Position numbers and translations under genes: made by a program
The notes under the pieces: generated by a model
The model's input: the letters and a program-made list of their open reading frames with translations, nothing else
Database searches by the model: none
What the model was told of the DNA's origin: nothing
In this document: positions 8,362 to 17,688 of the stretch, in pieces
Layout of the letters: every line of letters starts with the position of its first letter
Numbering within the stretch: the stretch's first letter is position 1
From: an uncultured Lachnospiraceae bacterium
GTDB taxonomy: Bacteria > Bacillota > Clostridia > Lachnospirales > Lachnospiraceae
Direction: 5' to 3'
Length of the DNA: 51,212 nt
NCBI GenBank assembly: GCA_910577735.1
Contig: CAJTOO010000023.1
Coordinates: 1-51,212 of the forward strand

Positions 8362-10782
8362 ATGAATACAGCATTATCATGGATTAAAGCTTATGTACCG
8401 GATTTGGCATGCACAGACCAGGAATATATGGATGCGATGACGCTGTCCGGCACCAAGGTGGAAGGTTATACCAGACTGGATAAAAATTTAGAGAAGATTG
8501 TGGTTGGGCAGATTGAAAAGATAGAAAGACATCCCGATGCGGATAAATTGATTGTTTGTCAGGTTAACATCGGTGATGAGGTGATTCAGATCGTCACTGG
8601 TGCGCCCAATGTAAAAGAAGGTGACAAAGTGCCGGTGGTCTTAGACGGCGGCAAGGTGGCAGGGGGGCATGACGGCGGGCCGCTGCCGGAGGATGGCATT
8701 CAGATTAAAGCAGGAAAACTGCGCGGAGTGCCTTCAAACGGTATGATGTGTTCCATTGAAGAACTTGGTTCCAGCAAAGACATGTACCCGGAAGCGCCGG
8801 AGATGGGGATTTATATTTTTAAAGATGATGTACCGGTAGGAACAGATGCGGCAGCGGTGTTGGGACTTAGAGATACAGTGTTTGAGTATGAAGTCACATC
8901 AAACCGCGTAGACTGTTACAGTGTGATCGGTATTGCCAGGGAGGCGGCAGCTACTTTCAGAAAGCCGTTTATCCTGCCGGAAGTTACCGTGAAAGGCAAC
9001 GGCGAAAAGGTAGAAGACTATATCAGTGTGGAAGTGCTGGATCAGGAACTCTGTCCCAGATATTGTGCCAGGGTATGTAAAAATATTAAAATCGGGCCTT
9101 CTCCGGAGTGGATGCAGAGACGGCTTGCGGCCAGCGGAATCCGTCCCATTAACAATCTGGTGGACATTACCAACTATGTGATGGAAGAGTATGGACAGCC
9201 CATGCACGCCTATGATCTGGATACCATTGCGGGCCATAAGATTATTGTTCGCAGAGCCAAGGACGGTGATGTGTTTCAGACGCTTGACGGCCAGGACCGT
9301 GCGCTGGATTCTGAGGTGCTGATGATCTGTGATGCTGAGAAGGAAGTGGGCATTGCCGGCATTATGGGCGGTGAAAACTCAAAGATCAGGGATGATGTGA
9401 CTACGGTGCTTTTTGAGGCCGCCACATTCAATGGCGCCAACATTCGTAAATCAGCAAAACGTGTGGGGCTGCGGACGGATGCTTCCGGCAAATTTGAGAA
9501 AGGTCTGGATCCGCATAACGCACAGGACGCCATCAACAGAGCATGCCAGCTGATTGAAGAGTTTGGCTGCGGTGAGGTGGTAGACGGCATGGTGGATGTG
9601 CGGGGTGAGATGAAAGAGAAAGTGATACTTCCTTTCGAGCCGGACCGTTACAACAAACTGTTGGGCACACAGGTTTCCAAAGAAGAGATGCTTGCAATAT
9701 TCCAGATGATTGAGGTGGAATATGACGAAGGCTCCAATAGCCTGAAAATACCCACCTTCCGTCAGGATATCTTAAGGCAGTGTGACATTGCGGAGGAAGT
9801 GGCGAGATTTTATGGTTATGACAAGATTCCAATGACTCTGCCTACTGGTGAGGCCACAACGGGTAAGCTTCCTTTCAAGTTGAGAATAGAGCAGAAGGCA
9901 CGTGATATTGCTGAGTATTGTGGATTCTCCCAGGGGATGTGTTATTCTTTTGAGAGTCCTAAGGTGTTTGATAAGCTGCTGTTAGCTGCAGATGACCCGG
10001 CCAGAAAAGCGATCACCATTGCGAACCCCTTAGGTGAGGACTTCTCCATTATGCGGACAGTATCCTTACATGGTATGCTCACAAGCCTTGCCACCAACTA
10101 TAACAGGCGCAATAAGGAAGTACGGCTTTATGAACTGGGCAACGTTTATCTGCCGAAGGCATTGCCGTTGACTGAACTGCCGGAAGAAAGAATGCAGTTT
10201 ACACTGGGCATGTACGGTGACTGTGATTTCTTCACCATGAAAGGCGTATTGGAAGAGTTCTTTGACTGTATCGGTATGAGAAAGAAAGCAGTCTACGATC
10301 CCAATGCCGGAAGAAATTATCTGCACCCGGGCAGACAGGCCAACATCTTCTATGAAGGAACCTTAGTTGGCTATCTGGGTGAAGTGCATCCGGAAGTCTG
10401 CGATAATTATGATATGAAGACCAGAGCCTATGTGGCAGTGCTTGATATGCCTGCAGTTCTCCCTTATGCTACCTTTGACCGTAAGTACGAGGGTATCGCC
10501 AAATATCCGGCAGTGCTTCGGGATATCAGTATGGTGGTGCCGAAGGAGATCATGGCAGGACAGATTGAGGCTATCATTGCCCAGAGGGGCGGTAAGATTC
10601 TGGAGTCCTACCAGCTCTTTGACATTTATGAGGGCGATCAGATCAAAGAGGGCTATAAGTCGCTAGCTTATTCTATCACTTTCCGGGCAAAAGACAGGAC
10701 TTTGGAAGAGGCAGATGTGACGGCAGCCATGAAGAAGATATTAAACGGGCTTGAGGGTATGGGGATTGAGCTGCGAAGCTAG
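8362..10782 (+). CDS. pheT: phenylalanyl-tRNA synthetase beta subunit
   Basis: The beta subunit of PheRS, 806 residues, of the usual bacterial size. Domain order is visible: an N-terminal tRNA-binding OB-fold (about 40-150), the B3/B4 editing region that hydrolyses mischarged Tyr-tRNA-Phe, B5 (about 400-480), a catalytic-like domain and a C-terminal ferredoxin-fold anticodon-binding domain (about 710-806, from FDRKYEGIAKYPAVLRDISM). Start ATG has GGAAAGG upstream. The 131-base gap after pheS contains only a weak hairpin around 8255-8275 and no terminator, so the two genes share the T-box transcript. Confidence 0.98.
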   Translation: MNTALSWIKAYVPDLACTDQEYMDAMTLSGTKVEGYTRLDKNLEKIVVGQIEKIERHPDADKLIVCQVNIGDEVIQIVTGAPNVKEGDKVPVVLDGGKVAGGHDGGPLPEDGIQIKAGKLRGVPSNGMMCSIEELGSSKDMYPEAPEMGIYIFKDDVPVGTDAAAVLGLRDTVFEYEVTSNRVDCYSVIGIAREAAATFRKPFILPEVTVKGNGEKVEDYISVEVLDQELCPRYCARVCKNIKIGPSPEWMQRRLAASGIRPINNLVDITNYVMEEYGQPMHAYDLDTIAGHKIIVRRAKDGDVFQTLDGQDRALDSEVLMICDAEKEVGIAGIMGGENSKIRDDVTTVLFEAATFNGANIRKSAKRVGLRTDASGKFEKGLDPHNAQDAINRACQLIEEFGCGEVVDGMVDVRGEMKEKVILPFEPDRYNKLLGTQVSKEEMLAIFQMIEVEYDEGSNSLKIPTFRQDILRQCDIAEEVARFYGYDKIPMTLPTGEATTGKLPFKLRIEQKARDIAEYCGFSQGMCYSFESPKVFDKLLLAADDPARKAITIANPLGEDFSIMRTVSLHGMLTSLATNYNRRNKEVRLYELGNVYLPKALPLTELPEERMQFTLGMYGDCDFFTMKGVLEEFFDCIGMRKKAVYDPNAGRNYLHPGRQANIFYEGTLVGYLGEVHPEVCDNYDMKTRAYVAVLDMPAVLPYATFDRKYEGIAKYPAVLRDISMVVPKEIMAGQIEAIIAQRGGKILESYQLFDIYEGDQIKEGYKSLAYSITFRAKDRTLEEADVTAAMKKILNGLEGMGIELRS

Positions 10783-10891
10783 TGTGAGAAGAACTTCTAA
10801 AGCTCACGCCATAGACGCTTCGCTAAGAAGTACGTTTGTAAGAGACATGAATATCGTAAATATGTAAAATAGCAGAAATATGGAGGTTGTT

Positions 10892-12313
10892 ATGGAACAG
10901 AAAAACACATGGGAAACGTATGATGCAAAACAGCTTGCAGAAGTGGATTGTTTTGCTAGAGAATATATGGATTTCTTAGATAACGGCAAGACCGAGAGAG
11001 AGTGCATCGACCAGATCGTGAATACGGTGGAGCGTGCAGGATATCAGGAACTGGAGACACTTGTGAAGGCCGGTAAGAAATTGAAAGCCGGAGATAAGGT
11101 TTATGCGGTGTGGATGAATAAGTCCATTGTTCTTTTCCAGATTGGCACGGAAAAGATGGAGGACGGCATGAATATCCTGGGAGCCCATATAGATTCCCCT
11201 CGTCTGGATGTGAAACAGAATCCGATGTATGAGGAAGGCGGTTTCGCTTATCTTGACACACATTATTATGGCGGTGTCAAGAAGTACCAGTGGGTGACCA
11301 TTCCTCTTGCCATCCATGGTGTGGTGGTTAAGAAAGATGGCGAGACTGTGGAAGTGAATGTGGGTGAGAATGAGGACGATCCGGTGTTCTTTATCTCTGA
11401 TCTGCTGATTCATCTGGCCCAGGAACAGCTTGAGAAAAAGGCAAATAAAGTGATCGAGGGGGAAGCGCTGGATATTATCATCGGCAACAAACCGCTCACC
11501 ATTGATAAGAAGAAAAAAGAGGACGATGCAGAGGAAAAGGCAGAGAAGGATGCCGTAAAGAAAGGTATTCTGGATATCTTGGAGAAGAGTTATGGCATCG
11601 AAGAGGAAGACTTTATTTCTGCGGAACTGGAAGTGGTGCCGGCAGGCAAGGCCAGGGAGGCCGGATTTGACCGCAGCATGATTTTGGCGTATGGACAGGA
11701 TGACCGTGTGTGTGCCTTTTCTTCCCTGAAAGCTATGCTGGAAGTGACAAAGACGAAACGGACAGCCTGCTGTATCCTGGTGGATAAAGAGGAGATTGGG
11801 AGCGTTGGCGCTACCGGCATGCAGTCTAAATTTTTTGAAAACGCAGTGGCAGAAGTCATGAATCTTGTGGGAGAGTACAGCGAGTTGAATCTTCGCAGAT
11901 GTCTTGCACATTCCTGCATGCTTTCTTCTGATGTGAGCAGTGCCTTTGATCCGGCTTATGCCTCCAGTTTTGACAAGAAGAATGTGGCATACCTGGGCGG
12001 CGGCATGGTGTTTAATAAGTTTACCGGTTCCCGCGGCAAATCAGGTTCTAATGATGCCAATGCAGAGTATCTGGGACATATCCGGGCAGTCTTTGAGAAA
12101 GAGAAGGTCAATTTCCAGACAGCGGAACTTGGTAAAGTAGATCTGGGCGGCGGTGGAACCATTGCTTATATTCTGGCTCTTTATGGGATGAATGTGATTG
12201 ACAGCGGTGTGGCGGTACTTAACATGCATGCGCCCTGGGAGGCTACCAGCAAGGCAGATGTGTACGAGACCAAGCGCGGCTATGTAGCATTTCTTGAAAA
12301 TGTGGCTATGTAA
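10892..12313 (+). CDS. M18 family aminopeptidase
   Basis: A cytosolic dodecameric zinc aminopeptidase of family M18, which removes N-terminal residues (often acidic) from peptides. The metal-binding motifs are in order: GAHIDSPRLDVKQNP near residue 95 (His-x-Asp), DDRVCAFSS, DKEEIGSVGATGMQS (catalytic Glu and metal ligand), a late NMHAPWE and TKRGYVAFL at the end. The best start is ATG 10892, giving 473 residues, because GGAGG (10882-10886) is five bases upstream; an in-frame ATG at 10880 overlaps that site. A charged stretch rich in Lys/Glu (about 205-225) is an insertion typical of some clostridial members. Confidence 0.92.
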   Translation: MEQKNTWETYDAKQLAEVDCFAREYMDFLDNGKTERECIDQIVNTVERAGYQELETLVKAGKKLKAGDKVYAVWMNKSIVLFQIGTEKMEDGMNILGAHIDSPRLDVKQNPMYEEGGFAYLDTHYYGGVKKYQWVTIPLAIHGVVVKKDGETVEVNVGENEDDPVFFISDLLIHLAQEQLEKKANKVIEGEALDIIIGNKPLTIDKKKKEDDAEEKAEKDAVKKGILDILEKSYGIEEEDFISAELEVVPAGKAREAGFDRSMILAYGQDDRVCAFSSLKAMLEVTKTKRTACCILVDKEEIGSVGATGMQSKFFENAVAEVMNLVGEYSELNLRRCLAHSCMLSSDVSSAFDPAYASSFDKKNVAYLGGGMVFNKFTGSRGKSGSNDANAEYLGHIRAVFEKEKVNFQTAELGKVDLGGGGTIAYILALYGMNVIDSGVAVLNMHAPWEATSKADVYETKRGYVAFLENVAM

Positions 12314-12412
12314 AAGCTGACAGGAAATGCAAAGTATGTCTGCATGGCATAACTTGCTAAATCGCGTATAGAATAGTGAAACAGCATAAAGCCGGATTGT
12401 AATGAGGTAAGT

Positions 12413-13447
12413 ATGACAGAACTGAAAAAATCAGATTTTTATTTTGAACTGCCCAACGAGTTGATTGCTCAGGATCCGCTTGCGGATCGTTCAGCGTCCA
12501 GGCTTCTGGTATTGAATAGAGCAACCGGCAGGAAAGAACATCATGTATTTACAGAAATTGTAGACTATTTAAGGCCAGGCGATTGTCTGGTCTTAAATAA
12601 CACGAAAGTGCTGCCGGCCAGATTGATGGGTACCAAAGAGGATACGGGAGCTGCCATTGAAGTGCTGCTGTTGAAGCGGAAAGAGAATGACATCTGGGAA
12701 ACCCTTGTGAAGCCGGGGAGAAAGGCGAAACCTGGTACCAGGATCGTGTTTGGTGACGGGTGTCTGCGGGCAGAGGTCTTAGAAGTGGTGGAGGAAGGGA
12801 ATCGTCTTATTCGATTTACCTATGAAGGAATTTTCGAGGAGATACTGGATCGCCTTGGAGAGATGCCGCTGCCTCCTTATATTACCCATAAACTGGAGGA
12901 TAAGAACCGATACCAGACAGTGTATGCCAAATATGAGGGTTCTGCGGCAGCACCCACAGCCGGATTACATTTTACAGATAACCTTCTCAAGCAGATTGCA
13001 GAGCAGGGTGTGGAAACTGCCTATGTGACTCTGCATGTGGGACTTGGCACGTTCCGGCCAGTGAAGGCTGACAACTTGTCAGAGCATCATATGCATTCTG
13101 AGTATTATGAGGTGACGAAAGAGGCTGCGGATAAGATTAACAGTGCGAAAGCGGCAGGAGGCCGGATTATCTGTGTGGGTACTACCAGCTGCAGGACAGT
13201 GGAGAGTGCAGCGGATGAGAACGGTATCGTACGGCCAGGCTGTGGCAATACAGAGATTTTTATTTATCCGGGCTATCGGTTTCAGGTGCTGGACTGTCTG
13301 ATTACGAATTTTCACCTTCCGGAATCTACGCTTGTGATGTTAGTCAGTGCGTTGGCAGGCAGGGAGAATGTGCTGGCGGCATATGAGGAGGCAGTGAAAG
13401 AACGGTATCGCTTTTTTAGTTTTGGGGATGCCATGTTCATACAATAA
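12413..13447 (+). CDS. queA: S-adenosylmethionine:tRNA ribosyltransferase-isomerase
   Basis: QueA transfers and isomerises the ribosyl group of SAM onto preQ1-modified tRNA to make epoxyqueuosine. The full 344-residue family length is present, with FELPNELIAQDPLADRSASR at the N-terminus, KVLPARLMG, GLGTFRPVKADNLSEHHMH and the C-terminal DCLITNFHLPESTLVMLVSA. The start is ATG after a TGAGGT site. A 99-base gap separates it from the aminopeptidase gene, and no other queuosine gene is next to it. Confidence 0.97.
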   Translation: MTELKKSDFYFELPNELIAQDPLADRSASRLLVLNRATGRKEHHVFTEIVDYLRPGDCLVLNNTKVLPARLMGTKEDTGAAIEVLLLKRKENDIWETLVKPGRKAKPGTRIVFGDGCLRAEVLEVVEEGNRLIRFTYEGIFEEILDRLGEMPLPPYITHKLEDKNRYQTVYAKYEGSAAAPTAGLHFTDNLLKQIAEQGVETAYVTLHVGLGTFRPVKADNLSEHHMHSEYYEVTKEAADKINSAKAAGGRIICVGTTSCRTVESAADENGIVRPGCGNTEIFIYPGYRFQVLDCLITNFHLPESTLVMLVSALAGRENVLAAYEEAVKERYRFFSFGDAMFIQ

Positions 13448-13481
13448 GGAGTAAGGTTGCTAACAGGAATGGAGCAGAAGG

Positions 13482-15158
13482 ATGATTGATAAGAAGAAGG
13501 TATTGTTGAGTTTTATTGTGAGTTTTTTGCCTGTTTTTATGATTCTGGTTTTTGGGCCGGCTGAAATTTTCTTCGCCAATGTAACAGAGTTTGATTTCCT
13601 GTACGGAGAATTTGCAGGGTATATGGCAGTGGTGTTTCTCATCTTTCTCATGATTTTTACGGTATTGCTGTCTTGGCTGCCAGAAAAGATTTACGAGATT
13701 GCATTGTCCGTTCTTTTTGTCATAGCAGCGGCAGGATATTTGCAGGTCATGTTTTTCAACAAAAATCTGGATTTGCTGGGAGTCAATCCAGATGGATATC
13801 ATGTGCCACTCATGCAGGGGATTTGGAACCTAATCATCTGGATGGCGGTTTTGGTAGCTGTAATCATGTTGTCAGTGTGGAAAAAGGAAATATGGAAGAA
13901 GGTGCTTCTGTATTTGTCAATGCTTCTGGTTGGCATGCAGGCGGTGGCGTTGGTATCTCTTCTGGTCACAGCTCCGGAAGAAGCCTATGAACGTGCTAAA
14001 GTGGATGACCGTTTATGGGGGAAGGATCAATACACTGTGTCAGCGGATAAAAATATCATTGTATTTGTCCTGGATTATTTCAGCAGCCTCTATTTACAGC
14101 AGATGATGGCAGTATATCCCGATGGGGCGGATTGTCTGCATGATTTTACATATTATAGTAATGCTGACTGTACTTATTATGGTACGTTTCCTTCCCTTGC
14201 GCATATGCTGACGGGTGGTGAGGTGGATACCACCGTCTCCAACAGTGAATGGTGCCGTGACATATGGGATAACGATTTAACGGAGCAATTTTATCAGGAA
14301 CTGCATGCCAACCAGTATAAGGTGAATGTATATACAACAGATTTTGATGTACTGACTGTGGGAAATGGCTGTGCCATTCTGCGGGACAAGGTATCTAATA
14401 TTACGGATGAGCCAAGGGAAGTGGAGGTGGACACCGGACTGCTGCTTAAAACTCTGACGAAAATGTCTTGCTATCGTATGGCGCCGGATCTGTTGAAAAC
14501 GCAGTTTTACACGAATGTCAGTGAATACAGTCTGATTGTACAGGATATGGGACAGGGGATTGCCCATACGAACAGTGACTTTTTTGCTGCTCTGCAGGAT
14601 GAGGGCCTGAAAGAGGATGATTCCTCTAATTATTTTATTTTCCAGCATTTAATTGGAACCCATGAGTTTAATACAGATGAACATGGGAAGTATCAGGAAA
14701 AGACTTCTGTGGAGGAAACAGCGAGAGGCTGTATGACGATCATGGAAAAATATTTGGATGAATTGAAGCGTCTTGGAGTTTACGATGATGCCACCATCAT
14801 TATAACGGCAGATCATGGCGGTGATTGGAAGGAAGACATGCAGGTGATCTATTTCATCAAACAGCCGGGTGAAGTTCATGATGCCAGTCCTGTGACCAAT
14901 GCACCGATTTCACACTGTGACCTGCTGCCGACAGTGGCACAGATGGCAGGAATGGATCATACCAAATATGGTAAATCTATTTATGACTTTCAGCAGGACG
15001 AGCAGAGGGAGCGTACCATCTGGGTGCGTACCAAAGATCCTGATTATCCGGAAGATGTGTATTATTGTTATACTTATACGGGAGATATTCTGGCATTGAT
15101 TACGCAGATAGATGCAGGCCCAACAGCTATTCAGGAGATGTATGAACCATATTATTAA
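13482..15158 (+). CDS. membrane-anchored sulfatase / alkaline-phosphatase-superfamily enzyme
   Basis: About five N-terminal transmembrane helices (residues 5-25, 45-70, 75-93, 107-127, 133-153) are followed by an extracellular alkaline-phosphatase-superfamily domain. Its start is KNIIVFVLDYF (metal-binding Asp). YGTFPSLAHMLTG carries the probable Thr nucleophile, and TADHGGD is the conserved metal-binding C-terminal motif. The plan resembles LtaS- or sulfatase-type enzymes that transfer or cleave phosphoglycerol or similar groups on cell-surface polymers. Because the sequence lacks features I could tie to LtaS itself, I leave the substrate open. It starts 34 bases after queA and may be co-transcribed with it. 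Confidence 0.8.
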   Translation: MIDKKKVLLSFIVSFLPVFMILVFGPAEIFFANVTEFDFLYGEFAGYMAVVFLIFLMIFTVLLSWLPEKIYEIALSVLFVIAAAGYLQVMFFNKNLDLLGVNPDGYHVPLMQGIWNLIIWMAVLVAVIMLSVWKKEIWKKVLLYLSMLLVGMQAVALVSLLVTAPEEAYERAKVDDRLWGKDQYTVSADKNIIVFVLDYFSSLYLQQMMAVYPDGADCLHDFTYYSNADCTYYGTFPSLAHMLTGGEVDTTVSNSEWCRDIWDNDLTEQFYQELHANQYKVNVYTTDFDVLTVGNGCAILRDKVSNITDEPREVEVDTGLLLKTLTKMSCYRMAPDLLKTQFYTNVSEYSLIVQDMGQGIAHTNSDFFAALQDEGLKEDDSSNYFIFQHLIGTHEFNTDEHGKYQEKTSVEETARGCMTIMEKYLDELKRLGVYDDATIIITADHGGDWKEDMQVIYFIKQPGEVHDASPVTNAPISHCDLLPTVAQMAGMDHTKYGKSIYDFQQDEQRERTIWVRTKDPDYPEDVYYCYTYTGDILALITQIDAGPTAIQEMYEPYY

Positions 15159-15201
15159 GTTTGCTTTGATTAGGCAGTAAGGGAGAGGACGGGATATATT
15201 C

Positions 15202-15897
15202 ATGGTAATCTATTACGTGGAAGATGATGAGGATATAGCCCGGTCCACCCGGATATATCTTGAACAAAACGGTTATGATGTGTCGGTGTTTGCCAGTATC
15301 CAGGAAGCCAAAAAGGCTTTGGCAGCGCGTTGTCCTTCCTTGGTTCTGGTAGACTGGAATATGCCTGACGGACAGGGCAGTGTACTGTGCCGGTGGATTC
15401 GGGAGAACCGCGGGGAACTGCCGGTGATTTTTCTGACCGTACGCAGTGATGCGAAGGATATTGTGGATGGGTTTTCCTGCGGTGCCGATGACTATGTGGT
15501 GAAACCTTTTGAACTGGAAGTCCTGCTTTCACGAATCCGTGCACTGCTTCGAAGAACGGGAGATACTTCTATGAGATATCTGTCCTGTGATGACATCGTG
15601 CTGGACAGGGAAGGTATCCATGTAAGCTGTATGGGGGAAGAGGTGTTTTTAAGTCCGGCAGAGTATCGTCTGCTTTTACTGCTCTTGGAAAACAAGGGCA
15701 GGACTTTGACAAGGGGGAAGATTCTGGAGGCGCTTTGGGATGTGGAGGGTAAGTTTGTCAATGACAATACGCTGACCGTCACTTTAAAGCGTCTGCGGGA
15801 AAAGTTGCATCAGCCGGCCTGTATCAAAACGGTTAGAAGTATTGGTTATCGGATGGAGGAAACGATATGCAGGAAAGAAAACAGATTGGAATCCTAA
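15202..15897 (+). CDS. OmpR-family response regulator
   Basis: A 231-residue receiver plus winged-helix DNA-binding regulator. The receiver shows the acidic pair Asp8-Asp9, phosphoacceptor Asp51 (LVDWNMPDG) and Lys in YVVKPF. The OmpR-type effector spans about 130-225 (LSPAEYRLLLLLLENKG, TVRSIGYRM). It overlaps the sensor kinase gene by 31 bases and stands upstream of an ABC exporter, the usual layout of antimicrobial-peptide response modules. The GTCACT direct repeat in front of the exporter is its probable binding site. Confidence 0.95.
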   Translation: MVIYYVEDDEDIARSTRIYLEQNGYDVSVFASIQEAKKALAARCPSLVLVDWNMPDGQGSVLCRWIRENRGELPVIFLTVRSDAKDIVDGFSCGADDYVVKPFELEVLLSRIRALLRRTGDTSMRYLSCDDIVLDREGIHVSCMGEEVFLSPAEYRLLLLLLENKGRTLTRGKILEALWDVEGKFVNDNTLTVTLKRLREKLHQPACIKTVRSIGYRMEETICRKENRLES

Positions 15898-16877
15898 TGG
15901 GATTTGTTATGTCCGTCAGTTTGCTGGCGGCTTTTTTTACCGCATTGTTCATGGCGCTTTCTTATGAAATGGTATGGGGAAAAGTGTTGTTGTGTACGGT
16001 GACAGGGCTGGGAACAGCAGGAGGCCTGTTTATCGGAACTGTGTTTTATCTCAAACGGCTGACGGATAGAAGAATACAGGTCCTGACGGATTATCTTGAG
16101 AAGAATCATATGGGTAAGTCCGGTATCCTTATGCCAGAAGGAGAGGATGCATTGTCTAAACTTCAGGATGAAATCTATAAGACAGTGACCATGCTGCGGC
16201 AGACCAGGGATGAGGCATTGCAGGCGAAGGATCATTATGCCAGGAACCTGTCCAACATAGCCCATCAGATTAAGACACCCATCACGGCTATTTCCCTGGC
16301 GCTACAGATGAAACAGGATAAGCCGCAAGAGCAGAGGAAACAGATTGGCAGACAGCTGGTACGGCTTATGCACCTGGAAGAAGCGCTGCTTTTATTATCC
16401 AGAATCGATGCCGGAACACTTATGTTCCAGAAAGAGAAGGTGGATGTCTTCACACTTTTGATGATGGCGGCAGATAATTTACAGGAACTTTTCAGGCAGG
16501 CACAGGTGGATGTTTCCATACCGGAGCTGGGAGAGCTGTACATTTATGCTGATTTTGAATGGACCATGGAGGCGGTCATGAATCTGTTTAAAAACTGTAT
16601 GGAACATACCCCGCGCGGAGGATGTGTGTATTGCCAATATGAGCAGAATCCGCTCTACACAAAGATTCGGATATGGGATACAGGGGAGGGATTTAGGAAA
16701 GAAGACATGCCCCATTTGTTTGAACGGTTTTATCGGGGAGAAAATGCCGCAGGAGGCGGCATAGGTATAGGGCTTGCACTTGCAAAGGAGATCATCGAGG
16801 GTCAAAATGGCACCCTGCGGGCGCAGAATCTTACAGAGGCAGGTGCGTGCTTTGAAATCTGCATCTATAGTCACTGA
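15867..16877 (+). CDS. sensor histidine kinase, short-loop (intramembrane-sensing) type
   Basis: Two N-terminal transmembrane helices (about 8-30 and 38-62) are joined by only a few outside residues, so there is no extracellular sensor domain. No obvious HAMP-length linker is followed by a large sensor. The H-box is LSNIAHQIKTPIT with His133. The N-box (NLFKNCMEHTP), G1 (IWDTGEGF), F-box (LFERFYRG) and G2 (GGIGIGLALAKEII) are all present, so the kinase should be active. Kinases of this shape usually take their signal from a partner ABC transporter, which fits the genes downstream. ATG 15867 has GGAGG eight bases upstream, inside the response regulator gene. Confidence 0.93.
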   Translation: MQERKQIGILMGFVMSVSLLAAFFTALFMALSYEMVWGKVLLCTVTGLGTAGGLFIGTVFYLKRLTDRRIQVLTDYLEKNHMGKSGILMPEGEDALSKLQDEIYKTVTMLRQTRDEALQAKDHYARNLSNIAHQIKTPITAISLALQMKQDKPQEQRKQIGRQLVRLMHLEEALLLLSRIDAGTLMFQKEKVDVFTLLMMAADNLQELFRQAQVDVSIPELGELYIYADFEWTMEAVMNLFKNCMEHTPRGGCVYCQYEQNPLYTKIRIWDTGEGFRKEDMPHLFERFYRGENAAGGGIGIGLALAKEIIEGQNGTLRAQNLTEAGACFEICIYSH

Positions 16878-16906
16878 GTTGTCACTTTATTCTGCTACAA
16901 TATAAT
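16870..16906 (+). promoter_or_regulatory. exporter promoter with 11-bp-spaced direct repeat
   Basis: TTGTCA (16879-16884), 16 bases and TATAAT (16901-16906) form a good sigma-A promoter for the ABC genes. GTCACT occurs at 16870-16875 and again at 16881-16886, exactly 11 bases apart, overlapping the -35. One-turn direct repeats are the usual target of OmpR-family dimers, so this is probably where the neighbouring response regulator acts. The first repeat lies in the kinase coding end. Confidence 0.65.
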
Positions 16907-17002
16907 CATCTGGCAGACAGCGAAAGACAGAAACGCTATCTGTTAAACGGAAACTCATGTACCGGCATGCCAGAGGCTGGGACAGAAAGGATTGGTGACA
17001 AA

Positions 17003-17683
17003 ATGGAGATTTTAAGATGCGAAGGGGTAAGTAAGATATACGGCAATGGAGAAAACCAGGTGAGGGCGCTTGATGAAATCGACCTTTCTGTAGAAGCAGG
17101 GGAATTTGTGTCCGTCGTTGGGGCGTCCGGTTCCGGGAAATCTACGCTGTTACACATTCTGGGCAGTGTAGACCAGCCTTCCCAGGGGAAAGTGCTGGTA
17201 GAGGGTATAGATATTGCTTCTTTGAGTCAGAAGCAGTCGGCAATTTTCCGCCGCAGGAAGGTTGGAATTATTTATCAATTCTATAATCTGATTCCCACAC
17301 TTACAGTAGAGAAAAATATTCTGATGCCGCTTCTGTTGGATAAAAAGAAAGTGAACGAGGAATATTTTACGCAAATCGTAAATTCTCTGGGAATCCAGGA
17401 AAAAATTCATGCGCTCCCAAACCAGTTGTCAGGCGGTCAACAGCAGCGTGTGGCCATTGCCAGAGCGCTGATTTATCGTCCGGCACTTCTTCTGGCGGAT
17501 GAACCTACCGGTAATCTGGATCAGCGAAATTCCAAAGAAATCATGGACATGCTGCGGCTTTCCAACCGTAACCTGAAACAGACGATTCTTCTGATCACGC
17601 ATGATGAGAAGGCAGCCCTCATGGCGGACCGTATTGTGACCATAGAGGATGGCCGCATCGTGAGTGATGAGAAACGGGGGTGA
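17003..17683 (+). CDS. ABC transporter ATPase of the MacB/LolD type
   Basis: A 226-residue nucleotide-binding subunit. Walker A is GASGSGKST, the Q-loop is IYQFYNLIPTLT, the signature is LSGGQQQRVAIARAL, Walker B is LLLADEPTGNLD and the switch His is in LLITHDE. This sequence type drives FtsX-fold permeases that move or extract peptides and lipoproteins rather than classical import. ATG 17003 gives the family's normal start (MEILRCEGVSKIYG); an in-frame ATG at 16967 would add twelve atypical residues. It runs directly into the permease gene. Confidence 0.94.
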   Translation: MEILRCEGVSKIYGNGENQVRALDEIDLSVEAGEFVSVVGASGSGKSTLLHILGSVDQPSQGKVLVEGIDIASLSQKQSAIFRRRKVGIIYQFYNLIPTLTVEKNILMPLLLDKKKVNEEYFTQIVNSLGIQEKIHALPNQLSGGQQQRVAIARALIYRPALLLADEPTGNLDQRNSKEIMDMLRLSNRNLKQTILLITHDEKAALMADRIVTIEDGRIVSDEKRG

Positions 17684-17688
17684 GCAGT

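Noticed and set aside
10783..10891. Terminator or leader RNA between pheT and the aminopeptidase
   Set aside because: ACTTCT/AGAAGT and GTGAG/CTCAC pairs are short with no T-run; too weak to call.
10976..11911. Long minus-strand frame (311 residues) inside the M18 gene
   Set aside because: It is antisense to a strongly supported enzyme and has no start signal; codon-bias shadow.
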